A DNA stretch of 14,540 bases, taken from the NCBI GenBank assembly GCA_036265615.1, contig DATAOT010000181.1, positions 1-14,540 on the forward strand, in the 5' to 3' direction. How positions within the stretch are numbered: position 1 is the first letter of the stretch; each line of letters opens with the position of its first letter. The position numbers and the translations under genes were made by a program. Shown here piece by piece: positions 1-6,936 of the stretch. The notes beneath the pieces are model-generated. The model worked only from the letters and a program-made list of their open reading frames with translations, was not told the origin of the DNA and searched no databases. The DNA comes from DATAFF01 sp036265615. GTDB taxonomy: Bacteria; Pseudomonadota; Alphaproteobacteria; Rhizobiales; Aestuariivirgaceae.

Positions 1-1514
1 CGCCGCTCGACGAACGCGCTCAGTGCCTCATCGATGGCCGGATCGAGCGGTGGCTGCTCATAATCCTTGAGCAGCTGCTTCCAGATGGCATTGGCCCGGC
101 TCGCCGCCGTTGCGGCGCCGCGCTCCCGCCAGGCCTCGTAATTGTCCCAGATCGACAAGAGCGGCCGGTAGAACGCGGTCTCGTAGCGGGCAAGCGTGTG
201 TGGCGCGCCGAAATAGTGCCCGGCCGGGCCGACCTCGCGGATCGCTTCGAAGGCGAGGCTCTGCTCCGACACCTCGAAAGGCTGGAGATAGGCCGCCATC
301 ATCTGCAGCATCTCGGCATCGATGATGAGCTTCTCGAACGAGGCGGTGAGACCGCCGCCGAGCCAGCCGGCGGCATGCAGGACAAGGTGCGCCCCGCCCA
401 TCACCGCCCCCCACAGCGACATCGCCGATTCATAGGCCGCCTGCGCATCGACGTCGTTGGCGGCCGTGGCGTTGCTCGAGCGGAAGGGCACGCCGAGGCG
501 GCGGGCGAGCTGGCCGGTCGCTTGAGCGGCCTGCGTATATTCCGGCGTGCCGAAGGCCGGCGCCCCGGAGCGCATGTCGACATTGGAGGTGAACCCGCCA
601 TACATCACCGGCACCCCTGGACGCACGATCTGGGCGAGGACGATCCCGGCCATGGCCTCGGCATGCTGCTGGGCGAGCGCGCCCGCGAGCGTCACCGGCG
701 ACATGGCGCCGGCAAGCGTGAACGGCGTGATGACATTGACCTGGCCGTGCTCGGCCAGCGTGATCAGCCCCTCCGCCATCGGCACGTCGAGCTGCAGGGG
801 TGAATTGGTGTTGATGATCCCGGTGAACACCGGCAGGTCGACCAGCGACTCGCGCGAGCGGCCGAGCGACAGCGCCACCATTTCCAGCGCATCCAGGGTG
901 CGGGCGCGCCCGAAGGTCTGGGGCTGCCAGTTCTTGTCGATGAGCGTGATCTCGGCATAGTAGAGATCGAGATGGCGGGTGGCGGCGGGCAGGTCCATCG
1001 GCTCGAACGGTCCGCCGCCCTCCTGATGGATGATGTTGAGCAGCTGCACCAGCCGGAGATAGTCGCACATCTCCGCGTGAGTGCCGGTCCGTCGCCCGCG
1101 ATCGAGATCCATGACATAGGCCGGGCCGCCGACCGAGGTGAAGATGAGGTCGCGGCCGCCCACCTTGAGCGCCCGTTCGGGATTGCGGGCCGCAAGCGTG
1201 AAGGACGGCGGCGCCTTGGCGACAAGCTCCGCCACCAGCGCCCGGTCGAGGCGCACCCGCATCGACTCCTCGTCGACCGTGGCGCCGGCGCGCCGGTAGA
1301 GGGCGCGCGCCTCGCCCGCCAGCACCTTGAGCCCGATCTCCTCGAGCACCGCGAGCCCCATCGCATGGATCGCCTCGACCTCGTCCTCGGAGATGACCTT
1401 GATCGGTGGATACTGCAGCGCGAGCTGGCGGAACGGCGCCTGCGCGATCGCGCCGGCGCTGCGGTTGCGCCGGTCGGAGCCACGGCGTGTCGTCAGGCGG
1501 CCCATGCGCCTCAT
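1..1514 (-). CDS. MttB-superfamily (trimethylamine/betaine) corrinoid methyltransferase, non-pyrrolysine, C-terminus cut by window edge
   Basis: This frame is open from the ATG at 1514 to the window edge (504 codons, no stop), so the gene continues to the left. The protein starts with an Arg-rich stretch (MRRMGRLTTRRGSDRRNR) and then follows the MttB TIM-barrel pattern. Residues about 304-327 read MYGGFTSNVDMRSGAP then FGTPEY, and about 360 onward give the DAQAAYE and GWLGGGLTASFEKL motifs. The family moves a methyl group from a quaternary or tertiary amine to a cobalamin-binding partner protein in the cytoplasm. Archaeal MttB carries pyrrolysine encoded by an in-frame TAG. I see no in-frame TAG here, so this belongs to the non-pyrrolysine branch that includes the glycine betaine methyltransferase MtgB. 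The start codon overlaps the stop of the upstream demethylase-like gene (ATGA), which points to translational coupling. ATG at 1505 is an alternative start. The substrate cannot be read from the sequence. No corrinoid protein is in the window. Confidence 0.9.
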   Translation of the reverse strand, partial: MRRMGRLTTRRGSDRRNRSAGAIAQAPFRQLALQYPPIKVISEDEVEAIHAMGLAVLEEIGLKVLAGEARALYRRAGATVDEESMRVRLDRALVAELVAKAPPSFTLAARNPERALKVGGRDLIFTSVGGPAYVMDLDRGRRTGTHAEMCDYLRLVQLLNIIHQEGGGPFEPMDLPAATRHLDLYYAEITLIDKNWQPQTFGRARTLDALEMVALSLGRSRESLVDLPVFTGIINTNSPLQLDVPMAEGLITLAEHGQVNVITPFTLAGAMSPVTLAGALAQQHAEAMAGIVLAQIVRPGVPVMYGGFTSNVDMRSGAPAFGTPEYTQAAQATGQLARRLGVPFRSSNATAANDVDAQAAYESAMSLWGAVMGGAHLVLHAAGWLGGGLTASFEKLIIDAEMLQMMAAYLQPFEVSEQSLAFEAIREVGPAGHYFGAPHTLARYETAFYRPLLSIWDNYEAWRERGAATAASRANAIWKQLLKDYEQPPLDPAIDEALSAFVER

Positions 1515-3562
1515 GCCTCCCTGCGAAGGATGCGCTGCTCGGGTCGAAGCCCGAGCTCGCGCGCCGTGCGATGGCCATTGTAGACGGCATGGGCGATGGC
1601 GCCCGGCGCCAGCGCATCGCCGGTGACGGCAATGCTTGCAATGCCGGCCGCCGCGACATCGTCGGCTCGCGCCGCGAGCTCGGCTTGGAGTGCGTTGCGG
1701 GGCGCCCGGTGGCCCACCACGACGAGGGTCCGGCATTCGAGCCTCGTGCGCTCGCCGGTGAAAAGATGCCTGAGCATGACCGCGCCGTCGCCGTGATCGC
1801 TGACAAGGTTGAGCGTCTTGACCGCGATGCCATGCCGGGCGAGCGAGGCATGGATGAGGGGAAGCTCGTTGGTGTTGATGGTCCAGGCCGAGACGAACCC
1901 TGCCGGCGTGACATAGCTCACCGTGAGCCCGCGTCGCGCCAGATGCTCGCTGATCGCGCCCCCCATGTAATAATTGTCGAAATCGAACACGACGACCGGA
2001 CCTTCGATCGGCGCATCGGCGGCGACGTCGTCCGGCGTCATGATGCCTTGGCCGGTCAGCGTCGCGGCCGGATGCTCGTTCGGCGAATAGGAATCGCTGA
2101 GCCAGCGCGATCCAGTCGCCAGCACCACATGATCGGCCCCGAAATCCAGGATCTCTTCGGCGCTGAGCGGGCTCGCCGGATAGAGCGCGACATGGTTCAT
2201 CGCCTTGAGCTGGCCGAGTCGGTAGTCGATGACGCGGTGCCAGGCATTGAGGCCGGGCAGCCGCGCCTCGAAGGCGAGCCGGCCGCCAAATTGCTCGCGC
2301 GCCTCCGCAATGGTCACCTCGAAGCCGCGCCGCGCCAGCGTGAGCCCGGCCTCGAGCCCGGCCGGGCCGCCGCCGACCACCAGCGCCCGCCCGCCGGAGT
2401 CGCGGCTGACGATCTCCGGATGCCAGCCGCGGCGATATTCCTCGCCTGCAGTCGGGTTCTGGGTGCAGCGCACCCACACGCCGTCATGCCAGCTCGCGAT
2501 GCACATGTTGCAGCCGATGCACTCGCGAATCTCCTCGCTGCGCCCCTCGGCGATCTTGCGCGGCAGGAACGGATCGGCGATCGACGGCCGCGCCGCACCG
2601 ATGAGGTCGAGAATGCCACGGCGGATCTGCGACACCATCATGTCGGGCGAGGTGAAGCGGCCGACGCCGACCACCGGCTTGGCCGTGATGCGCTTCACGA
2701 ATTCGACCACCGGCTCATGGCTTCCCTCGGGCGTGTAGCGGGAGGCCGCGCAGTCGGTCGGGCTCGTGTCCATCTTCACGTCGAACAGGTCGGGATCATC
2801 CTTGATGAGCTCGATCGCTTCATGGGCCTCGGTTTCGGCATGCCTGCCCGGCCGCTTGCGCAGCTCCTCGAGACTGATCCTGAGCGCCACCGCGGCACGC
2901 CCGCCTGTCGCCTCGCGGGTGACATCGATCAGCTCACGGACGAGCCTGACCCGGTTTGCCATCGGACCACCATAGGCGTCGCTGCGCCGGTTGTATTCGG
3001 CGAGCAGGAATTCATGCGGCAAATAACCCATTCCGGCATACACATAGATGATGTCGAACCCCGCCGTCTGCGCCCGCCGCGCCGCCTCGCCCTGCCAGCG
3101 GATGAGGTCGGCGATGTCGCTCGGGTCCATCGCCCTGGGGCGCTGCTGCGACATGAAAGGAACATGCGTGGCAAGCCACGGAATGCCGGATGGCGACAGC
3201 GGCGGCAGCCTGGTGATGCGGTTCATCGAGAAGGCGCCGCCATGCCACAGCTCGACCCCGGCCAGGGCCCCGTGTCGATGCACCGCCTCGGTCATCGCCG
3301 CATGGCTGCGGATGTCGGCTTCGTCCCACAGCGTCGCATTGGGAAAGGGACGGTCGTCGGCGCTCGGATGGATGGAGCAGGCGCCGGTGCACACCACGCC
3401 CCACCCGCCCTCCGCCTTGGCGGCGCGGAAGGCCGCCCGGGCCAGCGCATTGGCATTGGTCATGCCGGAGGAGTGCGGCACCGCGTAGAAGCGGTTGGGA
3501 GCGCGCTTCGGGCCGATCGCAACCGGCTCGAACAGGATGTCGTAGCGGCTATCCCGGGCCAT
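1511..3562 (-). CDS. TMADH/dimethylamine dehydrogenase-like FMN and 4Fe-4S oxidoreductase (probable N-demethylase)
   Basis: The 683-residue protein has the trimethylamine dehydrogenase layout. An old-yellow-enzyme-type FMN barrel spans about 1-335. A 4Fe-4S cysteine set, C348, C351, C354 and C366 (ECIGCNMCIASW), follows. An ADP/NAD-type Rossmann region begins with VVGGGPAGLEAG near 395. The segments ARPSIADPFLP and TAGEEYRRGWHPE match TMADH closely. Several TMADH active-site residues are changed. The Cys30 that binds FMN covalently is Ser31 (VPHS), Tyr60 aligns with Ala61, His172 with Met177 and Trp264 with Ser267. Trp355 is kept as Trp358, and Asp267 as Asp270. It is therefore likely an oxidative N-demethylase with non-covalent FMN and a substrate other than trimethylamine; dimethylglycine- or N-methylproline-type demethylases are plausible relatives. 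It overlaps the methyltransferase gene by 4 bases. A palindromic operator lies just upstream of its ATG. The ribosome binding site is weak (GCGAGCGAGCGG). Confidence 0.9.
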   Translation of the reverse strand: MARDSRYDILFEPVAIGPKRAPNRFYAVPHSSGMTNANALARAAFRAAKAEGGWGVVCTGACSIHPSADDRPFPNATLWDEADIRSHAAMTEAVHRHGALAGVELWHGGAFSMNRITRLPPLSPSGIPWLATHVPFMSQQRPRAMDPSDIADLIRWQGEAARRAQTAGFDIIYVYAGMGYLPHEFLLAEYNRRSDAYGGPMANRVRLVRELIDVTREATGGRAAVALRISLEELRKRPGRHAETEAHEAIELIKDDPDLFDVKMDTSPTDCAASRYTPEGSHEPVVEFVKRITAKPVVGVGRFTSPDMMVSQIRRGILDLIGAARPSIADPFLPRKIAEGRSEEIRECIGCNMCIASWHDGVWVRCTQNPTAGEEYRRGWHPEIVSRDSGGRALVVGGGPAGLEAGLTLARRGFEVTIAEAREQFGGRLAFEARLPGLNAWHRVIDYRLGQLKAMNHVALYPASPLSAEEILDFGADHVVLATGSRWLSDSYSPNEHPAATLTGQGIMTPDDVAADAPIEGPVVVFDFDNYYMGGAISEHLARRGLTVSYVTPAGFVSAWTINTNELPLIHASLARHGIAVKTLNLVSDHGDGAVMLRHLFTGERTRLECRTLVVVGHRAPRNALQAELAARADDVAAAGIASIAVTGDALAPGAIAHAVYNGHRTARELGLRPEQRILRREA

Positions 3563-3576
3563 TACCGCTCGCTCGC

Positions 3577-3600
3577 CTTGTTGAACGATTGTTCAATAAG
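3577..3600 (-). promoter_or_regulatory. Palindromic operator, TetR-type candidate, upstream of the demethylase gene
   Basis: The core is TTGAAC-GATT-GTTCAA (3581-3596), a perfect 6-bp inverted repeat around 4 bases. It extends outward through CTT and AAG to 24 bp with one mismatched pair in each arm. The site ends 15 bases before the demethylase ATG, where a repressor would block transcription start. Operators of this form are typical of TetR-family dimers. That family assignment is inference, because no regulator gene is in the window. Confidence 0.6.
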
Positions 3601-3616
3601 ACAACCAAGGCCGGCA

Positions 3617-3641
3617 GGCAATAGGCAATAGGCAATAGGCA
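3617..3641. repeat. Heptamer tandem repeat (CAATAGG, three copies plus flanks)
   Basis: Three exact copies of CAATAGG run from 3619 to 3639, bordered by partial units (AGG before, CAG after). The array lies between the end of the membrane-protein gene and the operator in front of the demethylase gene. Short repeats like this can expand or shrink by slippage and change promoter spacing. Whether this one has a role is unknown. Confidence 0.85.
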
Positions 3642-3651
3642 GTGAACGATG

Positions 3652-5460
3652 CTACGGCCTGCTGCCGACTGCCTCCCTCCTCAGCCCGAGCTCGTGCTCC
3701 AGCCTGTCGATCCGCCCTCTCAGGTCTTCATTCTCGAGTTCTGCGAAAACCGCCGCCGCATTCTCGCCGAGACGGGCCAGCATGTCCCGTTCATTCATGT
3801 CGAGATCGGCGCCCGAGGCATGCGCACCGTAGAGCGCGACCGCATAGCAGCGGACCGGATTGGAAACCGGCACGGCGAAGATCGGCCGCTTGAGACCGCT
3901 CGGCAGCGGCTCCTGCCCGATCATGCCGTCCGAGACGGTGAACGCCGCCCCCTTGGCCAGCGGCTGAAGCAGCGGATCATCGCTCCTGAGGGCCTGAACC
4001 GGCGATCCCTCCCATCCCGGAGCATGGCCTGCGCGCTTGAAAACGCCGCCGAACCTTTGGAACACCGCCGCTGAGCTGAGTGACAGGCGGCGCAATGGCT
4101 CATCCGCGAGCAGCCTCTCGACCTCGCTCGCCGCCCGCGCCTTGAACAGGGCATCCTCGAGGGCATGCGCCGTTTCGTCGAGACGGCGGTTGAAGAAGCG
4201 GTCGGCAAGATCGACCCCGAGTTCATGCAGCCGCGACAACAGGAACAGCAACACCGTGCCCACCACCAGCCACACCCAGCTCGGAAGATGGAATTGCTCC
4301 TCGATGCGATTGATCTGATGATGCAGGAGAAGGACCGGCAGGCTGAGCGTCAGGCCGAGTATGGTGACGCGCCGCAGCGGGATCGCCACGTTGACCACCC
4401 GCTTGCGGCGCACCGCCTCGAACACGAACAGGCACAGCACGCCATTGACCAGATAAAGCAGCCCGACGATGTCCTCGGTGGGCGTGAAGTCGCCGAACGG
4501 CGTCTCGAACACGGTCGTCACTTGTCCGAGCTCGGCGATGATGTAGGCGGGAAGACCGATGAGCCCGCCCCAGATCACCCAGCTGAGGCGCTGCTGGTTC
4601 TCCGGGGTCTCTCTCCGACGACGGATGATCAGGATGCTGAGTGCCGCAATATCGACGATGAACCCGGCGCAGATGGCGATACGCGTGAGCAGCTCGGTGT
4701 GATACCCGATCACGCTCGCATAGGATGCCGTCAGCGGCAGCGCCAGGGCCGCGCCGACCAGCGGCAGCAGACGCTCCACCGGCTGCCATTCGGGATCGAG
4801 CCGGTCATCGGGAACCCTGAGGGCGAAGAGCAGGAACCCAGCATATCCGGCCGCTTCGGCAAGCGATCCCACGACGTTCTGCAGCAGCAGCAGCAGCGGC
4901 CATTGCTGCAGCCAGGCGTAGAACAGATAGGCCTGCCCGGGATTGAACCACACGATGTAGAGAAAGAACCCCCAGCTCATCGGCCCCGGTCTCGTCCACA
5001 CGAGCCATGCCGCTGCCAGCACGACGGCGATGCCGGCAAGCTGCGACAGGATGAGAATGCCCTTGGTCAGGACGTTCGTCGTCCGCTGCTCGGCGACGAC
5101 CGTCACCTGCCGGACAGGCCTGTCTGACGTGGCGGCGAGCACGATGGTTGCACTGCGGCCTGGCAGGACGAATTGCAGGCCGCCGACCACGGCGAGCAGA
5201 TCGCCGCAGATCTTGTCGTCATAGGGGATGCAGCGCATCCTGGCGAGGTCGAGCTGATCGCCGATCCGGATACCGGCCTGCCATGCCGGCGACCGCGACG
5301 GGCCAGCGAACGGCCCGGTCACGTCATAGACGCGTCCATCGTTGTCGGCATAGAAGCCGAAGGAACCCAGCGGCTCGGCCATCCGCCAGAGATCCGGCAC
5401 GATCATCAGGAGAGCCCAGGCAAGAACCGCTCCGAGCACGATGCGATGACGGACCTGCAT
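3652..5460 (-). CDS. Polytopic membrane receptor: PDZ-like periplasmic domain, about 9 further TM helices, GAF-like cytoplasmic domain, no kinase
   Basis: The 602-residue protein has one N-terminal TM helix (about 7-25). An extracytoplasmic region (about 30-125) follows, with a PDZ-like pattern: SPAWQAGIRIGDQLDLA at 57-73, plus C77 and C85, which could form a disulfide. A block of roughly nine TM helices spans about 130-410. The cytoplasmic tail (about 420-575) looks GAF-like (FAVPVSNPVRCYAVALYG at 528-545) and ends in a short coiled coil (LENEDLRGRIDRLEHELGLRR). An N-terminal TM, PDZ-like domain and multi-TM block recall ComP-type sensor kinases, but this protein has no HisKA box and no HATPase domain. 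It may pass a signal through a protein partner. The start is supported by GGGAG upstream of the ATG. It is codirectional with the demethylase gene, 89 bases upstream of it, so it could be a sensor for that pathway (inference). The ligand is unknown. Confidence 0.85.
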   Translation of the reverse strand: MQVRHRIVLGAVLAWALLMIVPDLWRMAEPLGSFGFYADNDGRVYDVTGPFAGPSRSPAWQAGIRIGDQLDLARMRCIPYDDKICGDLLAVVGGLQFVLPGRSATIVLAATSDRPVRQVTVVAEQRTTNVLTKGILILSQLAGIAVVLAAAWLVWTRPGPMSWGFFLYIVWFNPGQAYLFYAWLQQWPLLLLLQNVVGSLAEAAGYAGFLLFALRVPDDRLDPEWQPVERLLPLVGAALALPLTASYASVIGYHTELLTRIAICAGFIVDIAALSILIIRRRRETPENQQRLSWVIWGGLIGLPAYIIAELGQVTTVFETPFGDFTPTEDIVGLLYLVNGVLCLFVFEAVRRKRVVNVAIPLRRVTILGLTLSLPVLLLHHQINRIEEQFHLPSWVWLVVGTVLLFLLSRLHELGVDLADRFFNRRLDETAHALEDALFKARAASEVERLLADEPLRRLSLSSAAVFQRFGGVFKRAGHAPGWEGSPVQALRSDDPLLQPLAKGAAFTVSDGMIGQEPLPSGLKRPIFAVPVSNPVRCYAVALYGAHASGADLDMNERDMLARLGENAAAVFAELENEDLRGRIDRLEHELGLRREAVGSRP

Positions 5461-5699
5461 GCGCCGCTCCCACGCGCCCCCGGCCCGAATCGGCCCGGAT
5501 GTTAGATCAGCGCGGCAGGAGTGAGTAGGGCCGGATTCCCTGGCTCATTTGTTGCCATTATGTTCACGATAAGAAGATGCAATAGCATGCGTCGAAATGC
5601 GTTGTGCTCCACCGAGGCATGTCGGGCGTTCGGTATTGCGAACACCAGGATCCACCGCCACATAGCCGAAGGGGGCCGGGTGGCCTTCGAGTGAATGCC
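5461..5699. promoter_or_regulatory. Divergent intergenic region between the membrane receptor and emrA-like genes
   Basis: These 239 bases separate two divergent genes, so promoters for both should lie here. An AT-rich pocket at about 5546-5595 stands out from the GC-rich surroundings and is the likeliest place. I could not find a convincing -35/-10 pair with normal spacing on either strand. An imperfect 10-bp direct repeat (CGGCCCGAAT, CGGCCCGGAT) at 5481-5500 lies in the leader of the minus-strand gene. Confidence 0.4.
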
Positions 5700-6917
5700 A
5701 TGCTTGACCATGCGAAGCGGATGAAGGACGGCGCGGCTGAACCTGTCGAGGCACCGCCTCTGCCCCACGATCCGGAACGGTCGCCCGCCATCCTCAAGAT
5801 GCCGGGCACGACAGAGATGCCGGCGTCCCAGACACCGGTCGAAAAGCCGAAGCGGCGCCCGCCATTGACGCGAATCGCCGCTGCCGTGATCCTGGTCCTG
5901 GCGCTCGCGGCCGGGTCCTGGTTCGGCATTCATTGGTGGACGGTCGGCCGCTTTTTCGTCTCGACCGACGACGCCTATGTCGGTGCCGACACGGCGACCA
6001 TCGCCGCGAAGATTTCAGGTTATGTCACTGCCGTCGTGGTCGACAACAACCAGCACGTCAAGACCGGCGATGTCATCGCCAGGATCGATGAGGGCGACTA
6101 TCGTCTCGCCGTCGATGCCGCCCGCGGCAAGGTTGACACCCAGCAGGCCACCGTGGACCGCATCGGCAAGCAGATTGCCGCTCAGCAGGCCGCGGTCGAG
6201 CAGGCCAAGGCGCAGATTGCCGTCGCTGAAGCCGGTGCCACCCGGGCAATCCTGGAGCTCAAGCGCCAGCAGGCCCTGGCCACCCGCGATTTCGCCTCCA
6301 GGCAGACGCTGGAGCAGGCCCAGGCCAGCAGCGACCAGGCCAAGGCATCGGTCCTGAGCGCCGAGGCGGTGCTGCAATCGGCAACCGCTTCGGTCGACGT
6401 GCTGCGCGTCCAGCAGGAGGAAGCCGCCCGCACCCTCAAGGAATATCAGACCGCCCTCGCCAGGGCCGAGCGCGATCTCTCCTTTACGGTCATTCGTGCG
6501 CCCTTCGCGGGCGTCGTCGGCAACCGCGCCGTTCAGACCGGCGATTATGTCGGGCCCGGCGAGCGACTTCTGAGCCTCGTGCCGCTCGACGGCGTCTATG
6601 TCGATGCGAATTTCAAGGAGACGCAGGTCGCTGAGCTCAAGCCCGGGCAGACGGCCCTCCTCACCGTCGACGCCCTCCCCGGCCGCGACATCCGCGGCTC
6701 CGTCCTGAGCTTCGCACCGGCATCGGGGTCGGTCTTCTCGCTGCTGCCTCCCGACAATGCGACGGGCAACTTCACCAAGATCGTGCAGCGGCTGCCGGTG
6801 CGGATCCGCATTCCGGCCGATGTCGCGCGGCAAGGCGTGCTGAAGCCCGGCATGTCGGTCGAGGTGAGCATCGACACCAGGCGCGCGCCCGACGGCGTCG
6901 CCGCGGCCTCGCGCTGA
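5700..6917 (+). CDS. emrA: EmrA/HlyD-type membrane fusion protein of an MFS efflux pump
   Basis: With the ATG at 5700 the protein has 405 residues. It has a Pro-rich cytoplasmic N-terminus, one TM helix (about 57-79), then the EmrA signature VSTDDAYVGAD (about 87-97) opening the biotinyl-lipoyl fold. A long Ala/Gln-rich coiled coil follows (about 135-260). The second lipoyl half (APFAGVVGNRAVQTGDYV) comes next, then a beta-barrel with ANFKETQV and the FAPASGSVFSLLPP region typical of EmrA. It bridges the periplasm between the inner-membrane MFS pump encoded 19 bases downstream and an outer-membrane channel not present here. The frame is open further upstream (GTG at 5604, ATG at 5619, GTG at 5691). 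None has a good ribosome binding site, so the start is uncertain. The symbol reflects family likeness, not proven orthology. Confidence 0.9.
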   Translation: MLDHAKRMKDGAAEPVEAPPLPHDPERSPAILKMPGTTEMPASQTPVEKPKRRPPLTRIAAAVILVLALAAGSWFGIHWWTVGRFFVSTDDAYVGADTATIAAKISGYVTAVVVDNNQHVKTGDVIARIDEGDYRLAVDAARGKVDTQQATVDRIGKQIAAQQAAVEQAKAQIAVAEAGATRAILELKRQQALATRDFASRQTLEQAQASSDQAKASVLSAEAVLQSATASVDVLRVQQEEAARTLKEYQTALARAERDLSFTVIRAPFAGVVGNRAVQTGDYVGPGERLLSLVPLDGVYVDANFKETQVAELKPGQTALLTVDALPGRDIRGSVLSFAPASGSVFSLLPPDNATGNFTKIVQRLPVRIRIPADVARQGVLKPGMSVEVSIDTRRAPDGVAAASR

Positions 6918-6936
6918 CGAGAACCCTCCGCCTGCC

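Noticed and set aside
1406..3631. A 741-codon open frame on the plus strand opposite the demethylase gene
   Set aside because: It is an antisense shadow of high-GC coding sequence: it is rich in Arg, Gly and Ala, has no recognisable domain, and covers a gene with clear family motifs.
4878..4900. A CAG triplet run that looks like a microsatellite
   Set aside because: It lies inside the receptor gene and simply encodes a Leu run in a membrane helix (read as CTG on the minus strand).
5481..5500. An imperfect 10-bp direct repeat (CGGCCCGAAT, CGGCCCGGAT) in the receptor leader as a possible operator
   Set aside because: It is only a GC-rich near-repeat without symmetry, and it is close to background for this base composition.
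5549..5573. TTGTTG and GATAAG as a promoter for the efflux genes
   Set aside because: The spacing is 13 bases, too short for a sigma70-type promoter, and no other pair in the pocket fits better.
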